A stretch of DNA of 64,000 nucleotides from positions 54,455-118,454 of the forward strand of contig KE993464.1 in assembly GCA_000466585.1 (NCBI GenBank). The letters are read 5' to 3'. The notes below the pieces were generated by a model. That model had not been told where the DNA came from. It did no database searches and worked only from the letters and a program-made list of their open reading frames with translations. The DNA comes from Clostridiales bacterium oral taxon 876 str. F0540. Its GTDB lineage: Bacteria > Bacillota > Clostridia > Clostridiales > Clostridiaceae. Both the position numbers and the translations under genes were made by a program. Below are positions 61,703 through 64,000 of the stretch, piece by piece (position 1 is the first letter of the stretch; each line of letters opens with the position of its first letter).

Positions 61703-62500
61703 CTATATAGATGCCTCTTCTGTTTTTACTGATAAGGAAATTAGATTATTTAAAATTGACAGCTCTTGATTCGATAAATATCTCCAGCTGCCTGTAGGAA
61801 GATCCTTTAAATGTATGTTCATAATGCGTATTCTTTTTAGTTTTAAAACTTTATATCCGAAGGCCTCGCACATTCTCCTTATTTGCCTGTTAAGACCTTG
61901 CGTAAGAATTATTCTAAAGATATACTTTCCTTCTTTTTTTACTATGCAAGGCTTCGTAATTGTGTCTAGAATTTTAACACCTTTAGACATTCCTTCAATA
62001 AATTCAGCAGTTAGAGGTTTATCTACGGTTACAATATATTCCTTATCATGGTTATTTCCAGCCCTAAGAATTTTATTTACAATATCACCATCATTAGTAA
62101 GAAGTATAAGACCTTCTGAATCTTTATCAAGCCTTCCTATAGGAAAAATTCTTTTTTCATGTTTAACAAAATCAACGATATTACCTTTTACTTTATGTTC
62201 TGTAGTACAGGTTATGCCTACAGGCTTATTTAAAGCAATATATACAAGAGATTCTCTTTTAGATAAAAGCTTTCCATCAAGTCTAACCTCATCCTTTGAG
62301 GTTACCTTAGAGCCAGTCTCGGCTTTTATTCCATTTATGGTTACTCGGCCTTCTTCTATGAGTTTGTCAGCTTCTCTTCTCGAACATATTCCTTTTTCGC
62401 TTATAAATTTATTTAATCTAATGTCATTGGATCTATCATGATGGATAATAGAAGTCTCTCTACTGGTTTCTACTTTATATTCATATTTTCTTTTTGTCAT
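61703..62500 (-). CDS. rluF: 23S rRNA pseudouridine synthase, RluF-like
   Basis: This 265-residue enzyme isomerises a uridine in 23S rRNA. An N-terminal S4 RNA-binding domain (LNKFISEKGICSRREADKLI) precedes the RluB/E/F-type catalytic domain with the nucleophile Asp in GRLDKDSEGLILLTNDG. Two segments, NHDKEYIVTVDKP and LTQGLNRQIRRMCEAFGY, are characteristic of RluF. The long plus-strand open frame across this gene is an antisense shadow. Confidence 0.92.
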   Translation of the reverse strand: MTKRKYEYKVETSRETSIIHHDRSNDIRLNKFISEKGICSRREADKLIEEGRVTINGIKAETGSKVTSKDEVRLDGKLLSKRESLVYIALNKPVGITCTTEHKVKGNIVDFVKHEKRIFPIGRLDKDSEGLILLTNDGDIVNKILRAGNNHDKEYIVTVDKPLTAEFIEGMSKGVKILDTITKPCIVKKEGKYIFRIILTQGLNRQIRRMCEAFGYKVLKLKRIRIMNIHLKDLPTGSWRYLSNQELSILNNLISLSVKTEEASI

Positions 62501-62697
62501 AGTTTATTCTCCATATACATATATTTTATAATACCAAGCTTTTATATAATATTATTAACAATATTGTATAAAAAAAATTAACATAATCCAACCTATAATT
62601 ACATTGACAAATAAATAAATAAAAGTGTAAAATGTAATTAATAATTATTATTAGTTAATGTATCAATATTTAGTTGATATGTATGAGGAGGATTAAT

Positions 62698-62925
62698 ATG
62701 AAAAATGTAGTGGTATATACTTCTAATACTTGTACTTATTGTGGTCAGGCAAAAGAGTATTTAAAAGAGAATGGAATCAATTATGAAGAAAGAAATATAA
62801 AAGAACCTTCTTACAGAAAAGAACTTATGTCAATGGGATTTATGAGTGTGCCAGTTATAAAAATTGATGAGGAAACAGTTCTTGGCTTTGATAAGGCTAA
62901 AATAGATTCTCTTTTAGAATTATAA
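62698..62925 (+). CDS. glutaredoxin-like protein (NrdH type)
   Basis: This 75-residue thioredoxin-fold redox protein has the active-site motif CTYC (Cys12 and Cys15), the cis-Pro in SVPVIKIDE and the GFD near the C-terminus. GAGGAGG precedes the ATG. NrdH-type proteins donate electrons to ribonucleotide reductases or other enzymes. It precedes the reverse rubrerythrin gene, though a terminator lies between. Confidence 0.92.
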   Translation: MKNVVVYTSNTCTYCGQAKEYLKENGINYEERNIKEPSYRKELMSMGFMSVPVIKIDEETVLGFDKAKIDSLLEL

Positions 62926-62933
62926 AATAATTA

Positions 62934-62962
62934 AAAGTTACCAAATTGGTAACTTTTTTTAT
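62934..62962 (+). terminator. rho-independent terminator
   Basis: AAGTTACC pairs with GGTAACTT around AAATT, followed by a seven-base T run. Confidence 0.9.
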
Positions 62963-62971
62963 TTTTCCATA

Positions 62972-62999
62972 TTGACAAGCCTTCCAAAAGTGGTATCAT
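62972..62999 (+). promoter_or_regulatory. vegetative promoter of the reverse rubrerythrin gene
   Basis: TTGACA (62972-62977), 16-bp spacer, TATCAT (62994-62999). It lies about 60 bp before the start codon. Confidence 0.75.
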
Positions 63000-63060
63000 A
63001 TTCTTGTAAGGAAAAACTATTATTTATAAATATAAGTTATTAAGTATTTGGGAGGAAATT

Positions 63061-63606
63061 ATGAAAAAGTTTGTTTGCAAAGTATGTGGGTACATTTATG
63101 AAGGAGAAACTGCACCGGAGAAATGTCCAGTTTGCGGTGCACCATCAGAAAAGTTTGAAGAACAGGCAGGAGAACTTATTTGGGCTGATGAGCACAGAAT
63201 AGGGGTTGCTCAAGGATTAGATGAAAGAGTAGTAGCTGGCTTAAAGGAAAATCTTAATGGAGAATGTTTTGAAGTAGGACTTTATTTAGCAATGGCTAGA
63301 CAAGCCTTTAGAGAAGGATATCCAGAAGTAGGTATGTATTATGAAAAGGCTGCTTATGAAGAAGCTGAACATGCTGCTAAGTTCTGTGAGTTACTTGGGG
63401 AAGTGGTAACAGATTCAACAAAGAAAAATCTTGAAATGAGAGTTATTGCTGAAAATGGAGCAACTGCAGGAAAGAAAGAACTTGCAACTCTAGCAAAACA
63501 GCTAGGATATGATGCAGTTCATGATACAGTTCATGAAATGGCTAAAGATGAAGCTCGACATGGAAAGGCATTTAAAGGTTTATTAGATAGATATTTCTCA
63601 AAATAA
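63061..63606 (+). CDS. reverse rubrerythrin
   Basis: This 181-residue diiron protein detoxifies peroxide in anaerobes. Unlike classic rubrerythrin, the rubredoxin domain is N-terminal (CKVC...CPVC, Cys6, 9, 22, 25) and the ferritin-like domain follows, with ligands in NLNGECFEVG, YEEAEHAAKF, ENGATAG and DEARHGKAF. This order is the reverse-rubrerythrin type known from Clostridium acetobutylicum, strongly induced by oxygen. GGGAGG precedes the ATG; a promoter and terminator bracket it. Confidence 0.95.
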   Translation: MKKFVCKVCGYIYEGETAPEKCPVCGAPSEKFEEQAGELIWADEHRIGVAQGLDERVVAGLKENLNGECFEVGLYLAMARQAFREGYPEVGMYYEKAAYEEAEHAAKFCELLGEVVTDSTKKNLEMRVIAENGATAGKKELATLAKQLGYDAVHDTVHEMAKDEARHGKAFKGLLDRYFSK

Positions 63607-63627
63607 ATATAAATTTGAATACTCAAA

Positions 63628-63660
63628 AAGAGCCTTATTAGACATCAAGGCTCTTTTTTA
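63628..63660 (+). terminator. terminator of the reverse rubrerythrin gene
   Basis: AAAGAGCCTT pairs with AAGGCTCTTT around ATTAGACATC, followed by T run. Confidence 0.95.
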
Positions 63661-63816
63661 TATTTAAATAATTACCACTTAAGTAAATCGACAAAATGTA
63701 CGATATTATAATATAAAACGTTCGTAATTTGTAGAATTGTGACACGGATTTATGATCTGTATAATAAAAGATAAAAAACAAAGCATAAAAGGTTTCAATG
63801 AGAGGCTTGATAGATC

Positions 63817-63896
63817 GAAGTCCGTTTAGGACTTCAAAGGTAACTTGCAGCGGAAACTAGCAGGTCAAGTTGCCCAGTGTTCCGAGTGAAAGGAGG
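63817..63896 (+). ncRNA. structured RBS-leader element, copy 7 (tandem, right edge)
   Basis: P1 pairs GAAGTCC (63817-63823) with GGACTTC (63829-63835) around GTTTA. P2 pairs GGTAACTTG (63839-63847) with CAAGTTGCC (63866-63874). Pseudoknot CGGAA (63851-63855) with TTCCG (63880-63884). Ends in GAAAGGAGG (to 63896). The sequence between the rubrerythrin terminator and here is AT-rich, without a gene. Confidence 0.8.
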
Positions 63897-63980
63897 TTGG
63901 AGTCCTAAATGGACTTCAACGGGAATCTTGCGAGCGGAAGCGAGTATGGAAAGATTCCCAGTGTTCCGAATGAAAGGAGG
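63897..63980 (+). ncRNA. structured RBS-leader element, copy 8 (tandem, right edge)
   Basis: P1 pairs GTTGGAGTCC (63896-63905) with GGACTTCAAC (63911-63920) around TAAAT. P2 pairs GGGAATCTT (63921-63929) with AAGATTCCC (63951-63959), perfect. Pseudoknot CGGAA (63935-63939) with TTCCG (63964-63968). It ends in GAAAGGAGG (63980). An ATG in the loop (63909) opens a 24-codon frame that ends in TAA at 63981-63983, immediately after the GGAGG. Confidence 0.8.
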
Positions 63981-63983
63981 TAA

Positions 63984-64000
63984 AAGTCCTAAATGGACTT
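63984..64000 (+). ncRNA. structured RBS-leader element, copy 9 (cut by the window edge)
   Basis: Only hairpin P1 is visible: AAGTCC, TAAAT, GGACTT. It directly follows copy 8, so the tandem has at least three units; the regulated gene lies beyond the window. Confidence 0.7.

Noticed and set aside
61815..62441. Plus-strand frame of 208 codons
   Set aside because: It lies wholly antisense to the clearly assigned rluF gene, has hydrophobic, low-quality composition and no ribosome site; it is a shadow.
3409..63983. The leader repeat as a conserved short peptide gene
   Set aside because: Only copies 1 and 8 share residues (MDFN, SGSE); copies 5 and 6 stop after five codons and copies 2 and 7 lack the ATG, while base pairing is kept in all. 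Structure, not peptide, is conserved.
63817..64000. CRISPR array at the right edge
   Set aside because: Units are about 80-85 nt, lack constant repeats alternating with unique spacers, and each contains paired stems and a Shine-Dalgarno; no cas genes are near.

Overview
The window looks like chromosomal DNA of a low-GC, anaerobic Clostridium-like Firmicute. The signs are an AT-rich composition, strong AGGAGG ribosome sites with frequent TTG/GTG starts, an [FeFe]-hydrogenase-like protein, a reverse rubrerythrin, a class-D-like sortase, LevR/sigma-54 control of a PTS and many YesM/YesN-type sugar two-component systems. No phage, transposase, rRNA or CRISPR array was seen. Species assignment is inference.

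Layout. (1) 0-7 kb: a LevR-type sigma-54 activator, then a cellobiose-type PTS (IIA, IIB, IIC) and a GH1 6-phospho-beta-glucosidase, with two -24/-12 promoters and a putative upstream activating site. (2) 7-19.5 kb: an oligosaccharide-use locus with ABC binding protein and two permeases, an FAD-dependent oxidoreductase, a response regulator and histidine kinase, and a very large secreted GH31 enzyme. (3) 19.6-31.5 kb: housekeeping and accessory genes: AraC/GyrI regulator, GNAT, PadR-DUF2812 operon with twin operators, XRE-DUF2975 pair, DEAD-box helicase, HAD phosphatase, a group-D-like hydrogenase protein with a truncated paralogue, nitroreductase and several very small membrane proteins. (4) 31.5-43.8 kb: two tRNA-Pro genes, lacZ, and a YesN/LytS-type pair plus lipoprotein sensor ahead of mglBAC, a galactoside-sensing and uptake block. 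(5) 43.9-48.1 kb: a heterodimeric ABC exporter on the minus strand behind a leader peptide and two terminators whose arms can pair alternatively, i.e. a BmrB/BmrCD-style attenuator. (6) 48.2-64 kb: DUF4349 lipoprotein, Mpg glycosylase, PerM-type permease, CHASE4 kinase/HD-GYP/CheY operon, ispF, MASE3 kinase with a NatAB-like ABC transporter, sortase, a DnaA-box cluster, rluF, NrdH-like glutaredoxin and reverse rubrerythrin.

The most striking signal is not a gene. A short structured element of about 80-90 nt recurs in eight complete copies plus one cut by the window edge. Each has a hairpin with a mostly TAAAT-like loop, a second stem, a likely pseudoknot to a conserved AGTGTT(T/C)C-type segment, and usually a terminal GAAAGGAG Shine-Dalgarno. 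Copies sit directly upstream of unrelated genes (PTS IIB, FAD oxidoreductase, PadR in tandem, DEAD-box helicase, a Q/N-rich protein, and a gene past the right edge in a tandem of at least three). The stems differ in sequence but keep pairing, so RNA structure appears to be under selection. I do not recognise this as a named RNA family.
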